A stretch of 64,000 nt of DNA from Histomonas meleagridis (Eukaryota; Parabasalia; Tritrichomonadida; Dientamoebidae): contig WSYJ01000060.1 of assembly GCA_020186115.1 (NCBI GenBank), forward strand, positions 3,021,079-3,085,078, given 5' to 3'. The first letter of the stretch is position 1; each line of letters opens with the position of its first letter. Positions 42,844-53,399 of this stretch are shown in pieces. Under the pieces are notes generated by a model that ran no database searches, was not told the origin of the DNA, and worked only from the letters and a program-made list of their open reading frames with translations. The position numbers and the translations under genes were made by a program.

Positions 42844-43416
42844 TTACTCTGAGAAGTCGTCGCCCTTTCCTTGCTTCTTTGCTGCATCCTTTGCCCTCAT
42901 TCTCCTCTTACGACCAGCCTTTTCGGTTGTCATAACAGAATTATCTGCATAACGGATGTTACGTTCTGATTCTTTCCAAACAAGGAATTGTGGTTGGTTA
43001 ACAAGTTGGTTCTCAACAGCGATGTGACGATGGTTGATGAGTGTACGAGCATGATGGATGGATTTGGCTAAGGCTGCTTTATGAACTTGTGTTTGGAGAC
43101 GGCGATCGAGAAGATCATTTGGTGTAAGTGAAAGTACATAATCGAGTTTCTGCTTTGTTTCATCAAGGACACCAAGACGGGTGAGACGACGAAGGAGTGC
43201 GGCACCTTCAAAGATACGCTTTGTATCATTTTCTGGAAGCATAAGAAGATTACGGGCAGCTTTACGGATCTTAGCAAGTGTGTAATTAACCCTCCAAAGT
43301 TCACGCTTGTTCTTAAGACCGTATTCACCGACAACCTTAAGTTCACGGTGAATACGTTCTTTTTCGTATGGACGCATTGGTTTCTTGAAAGTACGGCCGA
43401 AGTTATGACTTGTCAT
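42844..43416 (-). CDS. RPS9: Ribosomal protein uS4 (S9)
   Basis: 190 residues. N-terminal [22 protein letters not shown] and the S4 RNA-binding domain ([37 protein letters not shown]) are clear. It binds 18S rRNA early in 40S assembly and sits near the mRNA entry. Divergent from uL13 with a 315-bp shared promoter. Reading toward the gene, ACCGTTTGGCC, then CCTTTTGCTG precede the ATG. Confidence 0.97.
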   Translation of the reverse strand: MTSHNFGRTFKKPMRPYEKERIHRELKVVGEYGLKNKRELWRVNYTLAKIRKAARNLLMLPENDTKRIFEGAALLRRLTRLGVLDETKQKLDYVLSLTPNDLLDRRLQTQVHKAALAKSIHHARTLINHRHIAVENQLVNQPQFLVWKESERNIRYADNSVMTTEKAGRKRRMRAKDAAKKQGKGDDFSE

Positions 43417-43731
43417 TCAGCAAAAGGAAGGCCAAACGGTTATCCCCTTAATATTTGAAAGCAGTTTGTTTGAACACACATTGGTGAATTTTTTGTGGAT
43501 CTTGGGTGCCCCAACGATTGAAAGCAACAGAATTGTAAAAGGAGTTAGATTTCGATATATGGAATTTATAAAAACCTGATAATTCTTAGGAGCAATAAAA
43601 ATTTGTTAGTAAAAGTAATGTGATGCATAACATGTGCGTAAAATTCAAGATGTGAAAAATTGATTAAAATATTTTAGGGTGCCCCAAACCGTCAATAAAA
43701 ACGGTTTCAGTTTGGCCGTTCCTTTTTGCTC
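43417..43731. promoter_or_regulatory. Bidirectional uS4/uL13 promoter
   Basis: Near each start: AACGGT (43435-43440 and 43700-43705), GGCC, and CCTTTT within 20 bp of the ATG (M5-like). GGGTGCCCC occurs twice, near 43503 and 43677. The mirror arrangement suggests coordinate control of the two ribosomal genes. Confidence 0.6.
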
Positions 43732-44328
43732 ATGTCAATAGTCATTGATGGTAAAGGTCATGTTTCAGGTCGTTTAGCAGGTGTCATTGCCAAGCAATTA
43801 CTCAACGGAAGGAAGATTGTTGTTGTTAGGGCTGAAAGCATTGTTACAACTGGTGATCATCGTTTTAATTATCACAAGTATCGTCGTTTCTTAAGAAAGA
43901 CAACCAACTCAAACCCACGTCATGGTCCATTCCATGAACGTGCACCAGCTGAAATCTTCTCTCGTACAGTTCGTGGAATGGTCAATTATAAGACAGCCCG
44001 CGGTGCTGCAGCTTTTGCTAGACTCAAGGTCTACGAAGGTATCCCAGAGAAGTATGAAGGCGTCAAGAAACTTGTTGTTCCAACTGCTCTTCGTGTTGTC
44101 GCCATCCGCACTGATCGTCCAGTTACAACTCTCGGAAAGATTTCTACAACATTCGGATGGAAGTATGGCCACGTTGTCAAAGCACTTGAAGAAAAGAGAA
44201 TCGCCAAAGCTGCCGAATTACATGAAGCAAAGAAGGCTGAAAAGGAAAAGAAGCAACGTGCAATTGCTGCTGCAAACAAACAACTCGGTGAAGCAGCTGT
44301 TAAATTCCTTGAAACATACGTCGAGTAA
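43732..44328 (+). CDS. RPL13A: Ribosomal protein uL13 (L13a)
   Basis: 198 residues from the ATG at 43732. uL13 signatures: VIDGKGHVSGRLAGVIAKQL, RFNYHKYRRFLRKTTNSNP and RGMVNYKTARGAAAFARLKV. The C terminus is a long Lys/Glu/Ala helix. It is a core 60S protein. The promoter is shared with uS4. Confidence 0.97.
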   Translation: MSIVIDGKGHVSGRLAGVIAKQLLNGRKIVVVRAESIVTTGDHRFNYHKYRRFLRKTTNSNPRHGPFHERAPAEIFSRTVRGMVNYKTARGAAAFARLKVYEGIPEKYEGVKKLVVPTALRVVAIRTDRPVTTLGKISTTFGWKYGHVVKALEEKRIAKAAELHEAKKAEKEKKQRAIAAANKQLGEAAVKFLETYVE

Positions 44329-44591
44329 ATCTTAAATTTGAACTTCTTTGTTTTTTATTTCGAAAGCTAGATTCAACAAAATAGAAATCAAGTATTGTAA
44401 CATTCAAATTCCATTATATTATCAAACGCAATTCTGATAATCAAAAATGTTGAAATTTTATAATAATTACGTCACTTTATGTAGATATGGATGTGTTAGA
44501 TTGTAAACGTAGTTTTTTCTTATTAAAAAAAAAACAATAAAAAAGATCTTAACGTTCGTCAGATGATAACAAAAATTTTGATTTCCAACAA

Positions 44592-46130
44592 ATGGATCTC
44601 ATATCCTTTTCTTCCCTTTGCTTAAGTCCAGATGAAGAAAAGGATAAGGTTATGGGATGCAATGTGACATTTCCAACAGTTGACAACGCAAATGATAATC
44701 AACTAATTATCCTTGATAACAATACAAAAATTTCGATATGCAAAGAATGTTATTCAATAAAGACATCCAAAAATGAAGCTTGTCCTGTTTGTTCACCAGA
44801 AAAATATTTCCATAACATGATTTTTCAACCTAAATATAATATTTTCTATAATCCAAGTAATTTGTGTTCAAAAAATGCAACCATTGCTCTTGTTTTTGAC
44901 CTCGGAGCTGAACGAAAATCAGTTGATCAAATTATTAATGTTTTTGTTACTCAAAAAATTCCATTAAATAATTGTCGATTTTCGTTAGCATTTATCACAA
45001 GTGTTCCTATTTTTGTGACCAATTCTAGTAATATATTAAACATATCATTTGGTGATGCCACCGATCTTCTTTTTTGTTCCAATGAAGAATTACCAAAAAT
45101 ATTAGACGAAGTAAATTCCATAATCAAATCAATTCATGTCAAATACAACAGAGATTCTAATGCAATATCTGATTTCTTTACAAAAATTCAAAAAACTGAG
45201 GTTGATAATGTCATTATATTTTATTCCAAAATCTTAAAAGTTCCTGAAAGAATTTCTAAAATTCAAGTACATGCAATTGAAGTAACGGAAGGTATATGTA
45301 ATGATCCATTATCTCTTTTTAATCGTATTTCATCGCATAATGTTTTTTCCAAAACATCAACGAACATAATTGAATACATTACACATATCGTCAAACCGTC
45401 TGTTTTTGGTTCTTTTTGTGAATTCACATTAACTACATCACAAGGTTTAAAGCCTAAATGGGCTTTTATATCAGGTACCATATATAGTGGTGAGTTGCAA
45501 CATGTTGTAATTCCCAATTCTGATTTTTTTATCACATTTAAATTTTGTGGGCATAAAAAACCACGAAATTATGCCTTACAATTTGTGTATAATTTTTCTA
45601 ATGGATGCTTTTTTATACAGAATCGAATGTGGATCAAAGCGCAAACTGTACAACTTTGGATATCATCGATATCATTTTATGATTATGTTTCATTAATGAT
45701 TCGCCAATTTATATTTAAATCATATTCGAAAAAACTAAAAATTTCAACGTTTAAGAAAAAGTTATTTGAGTTTGATCTTAAATCAGATTTTTATGGTTTA
45801 AGTGGCGTTCGAATTGTTATAAAAATTTTTTCTTTTTTCTGTGGCTGTGATCAATCTTTAATTCCACAAAATGTCCGAAATGAAATTATCTTTTTGTGTT
45901 TAACTATGGGAATGAATTACATGAAGGAATTAATCGACGCATTGATGAACTTGGTGAACATTGGGGAATTTATCGAAATTCCTCCATTCTTCATTTCGTA
46001 TGACATCGGATTAATGAAATGTTCGAAAAGAAATAGCTGCGTGATATCGCCTGTTTTTTTTATGTTAGAAAAAGAACATTTCATGTTGTTAAAAGAGGAA
46101 CTTAATAAATGTATTAGTGATACAGAATAA
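44592..46130 (+). CDS. Divergent Sec23/Sec24-like COPII protein
   Basis: 512 residues. A CxxC...CxxC zinc ribbon at C50, C53, C64, C67 is followed by a vWA-like trunk (ATIALVFDLGAERKS), a beta-rich part (GSFCEFTLTTSQGLKP) and a helical C terminus. This order resembles Sec23/Sec24, which form the inner COPII coat at ER exit sites. It is much shorter than either (~750-1,000 residues), with a degenerate trunk and no clear gelsolin domain. The call is therefore tentative; it may be a lineage-specific coat paralog. Confidence 0.45.
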   Translation: MDLISFSSLCLSPDEEKDKVMGCNVTFPTVDNANDNQLIILDNNTKISICKECYSIKTSKNEACPVCSPEKYFHNMIFQPKYNIFYNPSNLCSKNATIALVFDLGAERKSVDQIINVFVTQKIPLNNCRFSLAFITSVPIFVTNSSNILNISFGDATDLLFCSNEELPKILDEVNSIIKSIHVKYNRDSNAISDFFTKIQKTEVDNVIIFYSKILKVPERISKIQVHAIEVTEGICNDPLSLFNRISSHNVFSKTSTNIIEYITHIVKPSVFGSFCEFTLTTSQGLKPKWAFISGTIYSGELQHVVIPNSDFFITFKFCGHKKPRNYALQFVYNFSNGCFFIQNRMWIKAQTVQLWISSISFYDYVSLMIRQFIFKSYSKKLKISTFKKKLFEFDLKSDFYGLSGVRIVIKIFSFFCGCDQSLIPQNVRNEIIFLCLTMGMNYMKELIDALMNLVNIGEFIEIPPFFISYDIGLMKCSKRNSCVISPVFFMLEKEHFMLLKEELNKCISDTE

Positions 46131-46558
46131 GAAAAATAATATATATAAATTTGTTATGTTACTAAAATTTGTTTAAATGTTTATTTTATTTTTTAAGAAT
46201 TCATAATTGTTATAATGTTCGAGTGAAATTTTGGTATAAATTTATATGTTTAATTAAATAATTACTTATATAGCGTTTTCTTAAATATATTTTTAATTTT
46301 TCGCAACCAAAATTAAAAATGTAGTGAAATTATGTTTCATTTATTTTGTATTCTGTAAATTTACAGAGTGTTGACCTGATTTCATTATTAAAATTAAGAA
46401 CAATCATTTATAAATCATGTATTTAATTAATTGTGTAAAAATTGGTAAATAATTATTTTCATTTTAATTATATTATTTATAGAATTAACATATTTTTATA
46501 TTATAAAATATTCCGAGCATCAAGATACATATGGTATTTTGTCTTTTTATTTAAATAA
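46131..46558. other. Noncoding gap between convergent genes
   Basis: 430 bp of very AT-rich 3' flank. Nothing recognisable. Confidence 0.5.
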
Positions 46559-47107
46559 TCATTTCCATTTTTTGTTGATTTGTTCACCAATCCAATCTAA
46601 TCCTTCGTAAAGTCCATCACCTGTTGTAGCACATGTTCCTTGCACTTGCCATGGACGATTTGTAATGGTGTTGAGCTTTAATCTATTACCTAATTCACTT
46701 GGTTTTACTGCGTTTGGAAGATCTTGCTTGTTAGCATAGACAAGTAAAATAGCATCACGTAATTCATCTTCTTCGAGAAGCCTATGAAGAACATCACGCG
46801 CTTCATCAATTCTTCCAATATCATTAGAATCGACAACAAAAATAAGTCCTTGTGTGTTGTGGAAATAATGACGCCATAGTGGACGAATTCTATCTTGACC
46901 TCCAACATCCCAAACATTCATGTTAAGTCCTTTATATTCAAATGTTTCGACATTAAATCCAATTGTTGGAATTGTTGTTACATGTTCACCAAGTTTTAAT
47001 TTATATAAAACTGTTGTTTTTCCTGCTGCATCAAGTCCTAACATAAGAATTCTTGTTTCTTTGTTCTTGAACCAATTGTTATATATATTGCTAAAGAGTA
47101 AACCCAT
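46559..47107 (-). CDS. ARF1: ADP-ribosylation factor, ARF1-like
   Basis: 182 residues. It has the N-terminal Gly2 for myristoylation (MGLLFSNIY) and an amphipathic helix. GLDAAGKTT is the P-loop, [10 protein letters not shown] is switch [14 protein letters not shown] is switch II, and NKQDLPNA and [15 protein letters not shown] complete the fold. All are ARF diagnostic residues. It recruits COPI and adaptors at Golgi membranes. Length is the family's usual. Orthology to class I ARF is likely. Confidence 0.97.
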   Translation of the reverse strand: MGLLFSNIYNNWFKNKETRILMLGLDAAGKTTVLYKLKLGEHVTTIPTIGFNVETFEYKGLNMNVWDVGGQDRIRPLWRHYFHNTQGLIFVVDSNDIGRIDEARDVLHRLLEEDELRDAILLVYANKQDLPNAVKPSELGNRLKLNTITNRPWQVQGTCATTGDGLYEGLDWIGEQINKKWK

Positions 47108-47750
47108 TTTAAAAATGATATGATTGATTGATTTGATTTCATCATGTAATAAATTTCCATCTGACCAAATCTAAATTTCACTCAAACAAAATTTTGAAAA
47201 TTAAATACTCCGACGATTAATTTTGTCTGAAAAAGTATCAAGTTCAAAATAAATTTTTCAAAATAAATTTCAAAATTTATGAATTATTTCTCCAATTTTA
47301 ACAGCGCTTATGCATCAGCAACATAGAAAGTGTTAATTGCTACTTAAGCTGCGCTAAATAAAGTTTTTATTTTGAATGGTTTCGGAAAGTAATGAAAGAA
47401 AATGGTATTATCATCATAATAAGTTTTTGGGTAAAATAAAAAAATGGGCAGAAAAATGAAATTAAAAAATAAAAGATAACATCAAAAAGGTTTGGTTACT
47501 TCCAAAAATTGATTTGAATCAAATATTTAAACCTTAATTGGCTTTTAAGTAATGAATCGGTGTTGTTAATATACAATCTATTTCAATTAATGTTACATTT
47601 TTCAAGATGAGATTAGTTAAAATGATTATATTATTCATTTTTGGACTTTCATTAAGAAAAAAACAATCATTTAAATGTTGGCTTTGGGGTGCATTGATGT
47701 ATCGGCATGGAGAACGTTATTTATGGCGGTTTTGTCCGGCCTTTTGCAGA
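47108..47750. other. Noncoding gap between divergent ARF and uL15
   Basis: 640 bp. ATGGCGGTTTTG and GGCCTTTTGC (M5-like) lie right before the uL15 start. An open frame from 47607 leads into uL15 but its extra 48 residues are not ribosomal and are probably leader. Confidence 0.5.
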
Positions 47751-48200
47751 ATGCCAACTCGCTTCAAGAAGTCTAGGAAACTTCGTGGTCAAGAATCTAT
47801 GGGTTACGGACGTGTTGGAAAGCACAGGAAGTCACCAGGAGGTTGCGGTAACGCAGGTGGTCAACATCATCAAAGAACATGGTTTGATCGTTACCATCCA
47901 GGATACTTTGGTAAAGTTGGTATGCGTCGCCTCCATGTATTTAAGTGCCGTGAATGGGAACCAATCATCAACATTGATAAACTTTGGACATTAGTTCCAG
48001 AAGAAGTTCGCAATCAAGCAGCTTCTAAACAAGCAGGTGATGCAGTTCCAGTCATTGATTGTGTTGCCAATGGTTATTTCAAAGTTGTTGGCCGTGGCGA
48101 ACTCCCACAAATTCCATTAATCGTTCGTGCCAAAGATTTCTCACAATCAGCCGAAAGAAAGATCAAAGCTGCCGGTGGTGCATGTGAGAAAGTAAAATAA
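47751..48200 (+). CDS. RPL27A: Ribosomal protein uL15 (L27a)
   Basis: 149 residues from the ATG at 47751, chosen because [13 protein letters not shown] is the family's N terminus. The Gly/His-rich loop ([18 protein letters not shown]) and [15 protein letters not shown] are diagnostic. 60S subunit protein close to the exit tunnel. GGCCTTTTGCAG immediately upstream of the ATG matches the CCTTT motif seen at uS4 and uL13. Confidence 0.96.
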   Translation: MPTRFKKSRKLRGQESMGYGRVGKHRKSPGGCGNAGGQHHQRTWFDRYHPGYFGKVGMRRLHVFKCREWEPIINIDKLWTLVPEEVRNQAASKQAGDAVPVIDCVANGYFKVVGRGELPQIPLIVRAKDFSQSAERKIKAAGGACEKVK

Positions 48201-48402
48201 ACATTGCAATTTTTTAGCTAATTGATTTTTCACAATTTAAACTTTCAATGTATCAATTTTATAATACAAAAAATTTAAATAAATAAAGAGCAATAACAAC
48301 AAACAAATGATTTATCGTTAAAAATGAATTAAACAATAAAACGTTTACATTCGATTTCGTCAAATTAATTGTCATTTTATTATGATATTTTCAAAAAGCA
48401 AA

Positions 48403-49830
48403 TTACACCAATTTGAATATTCTTTTGTTCAACTTTTCAATTTGTTTCTCTATATATTGATTAATTTCATTTTGTATATCTCCGTATATGTCGATACTAT
48501 TAAACACCCCTCTCACAGTTCTGTTACATTTTGCTTCTATTTGTCCTATTGAAGACGCCAATTCGTCAGTATATCCATCGTTTATATCTTCAATGATATC
48601 ATTTTCGCCTTTTTTTATTACATCGTTCACTTTATTTTTCAAGAAATTTAATTGTTTCTCTTTAATTTTCTTATGAAGGCCTTCGAACACAGTGTACTTC
48701 TTTGGGATTTCTTCATGTATGTACCGTTTGTACTTCTTAAAGATATCCATTTGTTGGATATGTGGTAATTTCTTTTCGATTTCATATATTAATTCTTGTG
48801 AAACATTATTTAGATCAATAAATAACGCGCTAACAATTTGTTCGTTTCGAAGTTGATCTTCATATTCTTTCATCAATGAATTAATAGCTTCAAATTTCTT
48901 TCGAATAATGTCTTCTATTATCGGAGTCATATTTCTTTCTTCGGATTTTTGTATTTCATTGTTTAAAATTTGGTTGGCAATGATGTCTAAATTTTTGCTT
49001 TCGATTTTGCGGACAAGTTGTTCAAAGATATTACAATATCCTTCGGCATCAAACGTTATGTTCTTTCGTATTGTTTCGATATGTTCAAATAGTTTTCCTG
49101 AAAAGATATTAAAGCCATGTTCAAATTCTTTGGCAATATCTTCGTTTTTATTATTAATGTCATATTGGGGAAGCGGAATAACTTTATTGTGCTGGAAGTT
49201 TTTACCGAATTTGTCAAAGAAATAATTTGTAACATAATTTTGAATTTGGTCAAAATTGCCTTCACTTGGTTTGTATTTGGATACATCTCGGACAAGAGTT
49301 ATGAGGCGATTTTTATCAAAGATTTTCGTGCCTTGAGTAATGGAATCAACAATATTAATAATTTTTTTATACGTATTGACTTCATGCGATGATATGTTGG
49401 GTGTAGTCATAGCAATAACTAAATGGGAAATGGCTGCATATGGTGCAATAAGTTGACCTAAAAGATAAGAACTGGCTTCAGGATTTGAATTACCCATTTC
49501 AAAACCATTGCAACCTTCTGTATCAATAAAGAAAATTTGCGTTTCGTCATTCTTTTCTGTTTTTCCCATTTTAAACTTAAGTCTTAAATTTTGATATGAA
49601 TATGGCCCATATATAAAAGCACCAGTTGTCTCTTCATTGGACCCATCACCTATAGCAATTGTGTTATCTCCTGTAAGCTTTTGTATTGTTGTGGATTTAC
49701 CAATTTGATATGATCCGAAAATTGTTACGAAAATAATAGGCTTTCCTTGTGCCCTCATAACTGTAGATCGAAAAATTTCTGGGTATAGTATAAATTTTGT
49801 CCTTGCTTTATCTCTCTGAGTGCAATGCAT
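48403..49830 (-). CDS. Dynamin-superfamily GTPase, GBP/atlastin/RHD3-like
   Basis: About 475 residues from the ATG at 49830; a second ATG at 49758 is also possible. The frame is open further upstream but has no ATG. P-loop GSYQIGKSTT, G3 motif DTEG and hydrophobic SHLVIAMTT fit the GB1/RHD3 class. A helical C-terminal half of ~250 residues ends without a transmembrane pair, which argues for a GBP-like or soluble form rather than atlastin. Such GTPases remodel membranes or intracellular compartments. GGGTGCCCC (49881-49889, read on the minus strand) lies ~50 bp upstream. Confidence 0.65.
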   Translation of the reverse strand: MHCTQRDKARTKFILYPEIFRSTVMRAQGKPIIFVTIFGSYQIGKSTTIQKLTGDNTIAIGDGSNEETTGAFIYGPYSYQNLRLKFKMGKTEKNDETQIFFIDTEGCNGFEMGNSNPEASSYLLGQLIAPYAAISHLVIAMTTPNISSHEVNTYKKIINIVDSITQGTKIFDKNRLITLVRDVSKYKPSEGNFDQIQNYVTNYFFDKFGKNFQHNKVIPLPQYDINNKNEDIAKEFEHGFNIFSGKLFEHIETIRKNITFDAEGYCNIFEQLVRKIESKNLDIIANQILNNEIQKSEERNMTPIIEDIIRKKFEAINSLMKEYEDQLRNEQIVSALFIDLNNVSQELIYEIEKKLPHIQQMDIFKKYKRYIHEEIPKKYTVFEGLHKKIKEKQLNFLKNKVNDVIKKGENDIIEDINDGYTDELASSIGQIEAKCNRTVRGVFNSIDIYGDIQNEINQYIEKQIEKLNKRIFKLV

Positions 49831-50030
49831 CCAAGAATTATTTCCAAATAAATTTCGTTGGCATTTTTTCAAATATTTTGGGGCACCCTAATAATGAGCC
49901 ACCATCAAACAACTTTATCTAAAAAAAAATAATTTTTATGCTTAAACAAGCAAAAACAAATCCATCCAATGCCTTGCTAAAAATATCATATTGATTTTTA
50001 ATCAAAAAGAAAAAAAAAGATAAAAATTGA

Positions 50031-50038
50031 AAAAAAAA
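50031..50038 (-). terminator. T-run terminator after RNase MRP RNA
   Basis: Eight T on the minus strand about 10 nt past the P1 helix, the type of signal used by RNA polymerase III. Confidence 0.5.
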
Positions 50039-50044
50039 GTTTAC

Positions 50045-50282
50045 AAATGATCCTTGGCAAACGACGTGAGCCCCATTGAGTTAGACCTCGAAAGGCCCAA
50101 TTCGATATCTCTATAAACAGACAAACTCATTGGCGAAATATCCCTAAAGATCATCTAAAGCCAATGGTCGCAATCATAGCCTACACTCTCTGCTATTGTC
50201 TGGGGACTTTCCCGAGGGATGTAGAAGAAACAAGTTCTTCAGTGTGTAACCCTCATCGAATTCGCGCTCGCCAAGAATGGCC
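50045..50282 (-). ncRNA. RMRP: RNase MRP RNA
   Basis: A GC-richer noncoding island. Read on the minus strand it contains TTACACACTGAAGAAC (P3 side, cf. CUACACACUGAGGAC in human), GGGAAAGTCCCCAGAC then GCAGAGAGTG (CR-I, 50184-50213; human GGGGAAAGUCCCCGGAC and GCAGAGAGUG), and GGGGCTCA (CR-V, 50067-50074). The ends pair as a 13-bp P1 helix: TTCTTGGCGAGCG (50265-50277) with CGTTTGCCAAGGA (50051-50063), allowing G-U. A T8 run follows the 3' end (50031-50038). The catalytic RNA cleaves pre-rRNA at the ITS1 region. RNase P RNA is less likely because the CR-I and P3 words are MRP-specific. Confidence 0.88.
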
Positions 50283-50375
50283 GACCTGGCAACGATAGGC
50301 CAAATTTGTGATAAAACGCGCTATCGTCAAAGCAGTTACGGTTTCTTTTCTTTGCCATAAAGTTCACTTTTGAAA

Positions 50376-50381
50376 ACCGTT
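50376..50381 (+). promoter_or_regulatory. ACCGTT motif before CSN4
   Basis: AAACCGTTTAAA immediately precedes the ATG at 50386; a second GTTACGGTTT lies at 50335. Reverse-complement form of the recurring AACGGT motif. Confidence 0.5.
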
Positions 50382-50385
50382 TAAA

Positions 50386-51483
50386 ATGGATCTTGAAGCT
50401 TTCCAAAACCAGCAAATAACAAATGAAGAAATATCATCATTATTAGCCCCACTTAAAACCAATTTATCCGAAGAAAGCTTGAATAGTTTTTTCAATGATA
50501 TTGTTGCTTCAAATATCAATTCGAATACAATAACGAAAATCATCAATGTTTTAATGCAAGACCTCTTTTCTCATGACATAAATTATTTGAGGATTATATT
50601 TGAATTTGCTAAAGCAAACAATTTTATTAATGCAAACATTTTCGAACTCTATATCAAAGCTCTTGAAAACAATGAATTATATCATGAGGCAGTAAAGGTT
50701 TTGATTGATCAGCAACCACCGGAAAGTGGTGAAGATGCCGACATGTTATCATATTATCTTCATATTGGCGAGGATTACTACCTTGAAAACGACTATGATC
50801 AAGCCTTTTCATATCTTACTAAAATGCAGAAGCATGTTTTCCGACGTACCACTCCTCTTGCAATATTAAATAGATTTGATGATCTTCGTGGAAAGCTTCA
50901 AGCAAATCGTAACAATTTCCTCGAAGCTGCACGTGCTTTTACCACCATTTGGGAGAATCCATCTGTTCCTGAACAAAAATTATCATCACTTCGAAAAGCG
51001 ATAATTTGTGCTGTACTTTCCAAGATCTCTAAAAGTCGCTCATCACTTCTCTACCGTTACATAGATGATGAAGACGTTCATAAGCTTGATGTATATTTCA
51101 TACTTGATTTAATTGTCAAACGTAAATTCATTGATAGAGAAAATCGCGAACGATTTAAATCCATTGCTGTTAAAGAATTTGGTAGCAATGGCATCAATGC
51201 AATTGATTCGTCTTCAGTACAACATAATATTTCTGTTGCAGAAAAACTTTTTTCGTCAATTAAAATTGACAGACTTAGTCAATTAATCGGTGATTCACCA
51301 GCGAATGTGGAACTTCAACTCCGCAAAATGGTCGCGGACAAAGCATTGAATGCAAAAATTAACCAGCCAAATAAAATGGTGCTGTTTGGGTTGGGCGATG
51401 AGTCTGACAAAGATGAAAGCATTCGAAACTTTTGCACTTCTGTGGATGAGTTAGTGCCAGTGCTAAAGCCGTTGTTGAATTAA
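50386..51483 (+). CDS. CSN4: COP9 signalosome subunit 4-like PCI protein
   Basis: 365 residues. TPR-like helical repeats are followed by a PCI/winged-helix region. SLRKAIICAVLSKISKSRS, then HKLDVYFILDLIVKRKFI, then SVQHNISVAEKLFSSIKID and LSQLIGDSPANVELQLRKMV align with CSN4. CSN removes Nedd8 from cullins. The related subunit Rpn5 of the proteasome lid is the main alternative. It adds to the ubiquitin theme (NPL4, APC1, RING E3, ubiquitin) of the window. Divergent from the RNase MRP RNA gene. Confidence 0.72.
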   Translation: MDLEAFQNQQITNEEISSLLAPLKTNLSEESLNSFFNDIVASNINSNTITKIINVLMQDLFSHDINYLRIIFEFAKANNFINANIFELYIKALENNELYHEAVKVLIDQQPPESGEDADMLSYYLHIGEDYYLENDYDQAFSYLTKMQKHVFRRTTPLAILNRFDDLRGKLQANRNNFLEAARAFTTIWENPSVPEQKLSSLRKAIICAVLSKISKSRSSLLYRYIDDEDVHKLDVYFILDLIVKRKFIDRENRERFKSIAVKEFGSNGINAIDSSSVQHNISVAEKLFSSIKIDRLSQLIGDSPANVELQLRKMVADKALNAKINQPNKMVLFGLGDESDKDESIRNFCTSVDELVPVLKPLLN

Positions 51484-51639
51484 TAAGTAAAAAAAAGATG
51501 TTGTAAACGTTGTGTTACGTTTCATATCAAAATATATTGAAATTTAATTGTGATGCTGATGCTTTATATGGAAATTAATAATGTTTTAAAAACAAATTCT
51601 TTCGCTTTTTTAATTTAGATCGATTGATAAATTTGTGCT

Positions 51640-51970
51640 ACTTTATCTTCCATCTGCAACCTATAAGTGAGTGATGATAAATGAAAAATATTCCGCAACA
51701 GGCTGTAATATTAAGTCAATAATAGTAATTATGTGTTTTTTTTCGTTTTTATCATCACCAACTTGATATACAACATTGAAAAGATTGTTGATTGATCCTT
51801 TTGCTGGTATTGTTCCATCAACATTCATACCATACCTTTCAGAACTTTCATCAAAGGTTTATACTATTTCAATCTTACTTTCAACATATACATTAACATA
51901 TTTTATTGCACAGTAATAGTATCCTTGGATTTTGATTGATGAGGATTCTTTAATTAAAACATATTACTTA
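51640..51970 (-). pseudogene. Decayed coding remnant
   Basis: Minus-strand fragments separated by a stop: SSSIKIQGYYYCAIKYVNVYVES, then YGMNVDGTIPAKGSINNLFN and a tail of EYFSFIITHL. The composition is protein-like, with an Ala/Gly/Asp-containing block, but the family is not recognised. Confidence 0.4.
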
Positions 51971-52299
51971 TAATTCAAAAAATCATTATTTTCCATACAA
52001 TATTATATGATACAAAGATTTGGTTTCTACTACATAAGATGTATTTATTAAAGATATATATTTAACAAATCAATAAAAAAAATTTCTATACTCAAAAATA
52101 AAATAGAATTTTTGCAACATGATTATATAATTATACTATATAATCGTACATATTATTTTAATGAAAATATATTTAGCATTTTAAATATAAATTTCTGGGT
52201 ATAATTTAAAAATATAATATTTCTTCCCTTTTTAATACAAAACCACTATCATATATTAGAATATTTGCATCTAAAAAGGTCATATATGTTGTTGTGTTA

Positions 52300-53399
52300 C
52301 AGAAGCTTCACTTAAATATTCCGCTACATTTGTACCAAATTCCATAAAAAATAATTACAATAAGGAATTGCTAGATCTCTACCATCTTTCCTTAAAACAA
52401 CAAGTTTTCCATGTTCATTTTCATGGATATATTGTAAAAGTTTAAAAAGATTTTGTATTATTTCTTTTCTTGTTTGTGGATGATAACATACAAATAATAC
52501 TGTACATGTTGCACCATCAATAAATCTAATTTTGCATCTTCTAAATCATAATCTTCTCTAGTATACTTAAGTATTTGTCCGTCACAAGTAGCATAAGTAT
52601 CAATTTTTTGTCCTGAATTTGTTAAATTATTAACACAACAATATCATCAGGATAAGCATAAGGCCAATTAGCATTCCAAGCCATCCAATCTTTTTCATGA
52701 TATTCTGGATTACCTGCGATTTGATAAGAATCATATACAGATGTTAATATGCTTGTCTTATTATAAACATAATCAAGATTCAATCTTATCTAAAATCCAT
52801 AATATGATCAAATCCTAAACTGATAATTAATAGCTCTCGGTAAATAAAATCAAATTCTTTAATTTGTCATTCGGTACACAACTTTTAAATTTCCAAAAGG
52901 ATTTTCAAAAAAGAATTCATTTTTTCATTAGTATTTATAAGAAATATTTTTTCTGAGATAAAAAATGAAATTAAATTCTCTTTGTACTTCAAAATAGTTT
53001 CTTTGTATAAACATGATAATAAACAAATTAATGACGGGCCTGAATCAAATTCATTAATCTTTTCTGCAAATATTGGTATAAATTCATCGACATATTTCAA
53101 TACATTTAAAGTAAATTTTTTGAAATTCTTGATAAGCTGCAGTACGATTCCTATGAATCATGAAATCGAATATTTGCTGCGCCAACGAGTTTATTTATGT
53201 TTGGATTATATTATACTTTCTCTGTAAATGGTACACATGTACCTTTTCCTTGTGTAGTCTCTCGATAGCGCTTTGCCATTGTTACATGATTAACTTGTAA
53301 GAAAAAAATCCTTAAATTTCGTGCATGAATTTTCATTCCTTTTCGCATGCCTGAACATAGAATAGAAATATGGCCAGTGTCATCATTTGATAAAAACAC
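52300..53399 (-). pseudogene. Multiply broken protein gene
   Basis: Read on the minus strand, fragments in order are: FLSNDDTGHISILCSGMRKG (from 53399), KYVDEFIPIFAEKINEFDSG (53100), SVYDSYQIAGNPEYHEKDW (~52740), YATCDGQILKYTREDYDLED (~52590), and a tail near 52310. Each is open for 30-70 codons but in different frames with stops between. The order and spacing indicate one ancestral gene of at least ~360 residues. Function unrecognised. Confidence 0.55.

Noticed and set aside
53211-53399. Independent 62-codon gene
   Set aside because: It is the first fragment of the broken minus-strand gene ending near 52300, not a separate gene.
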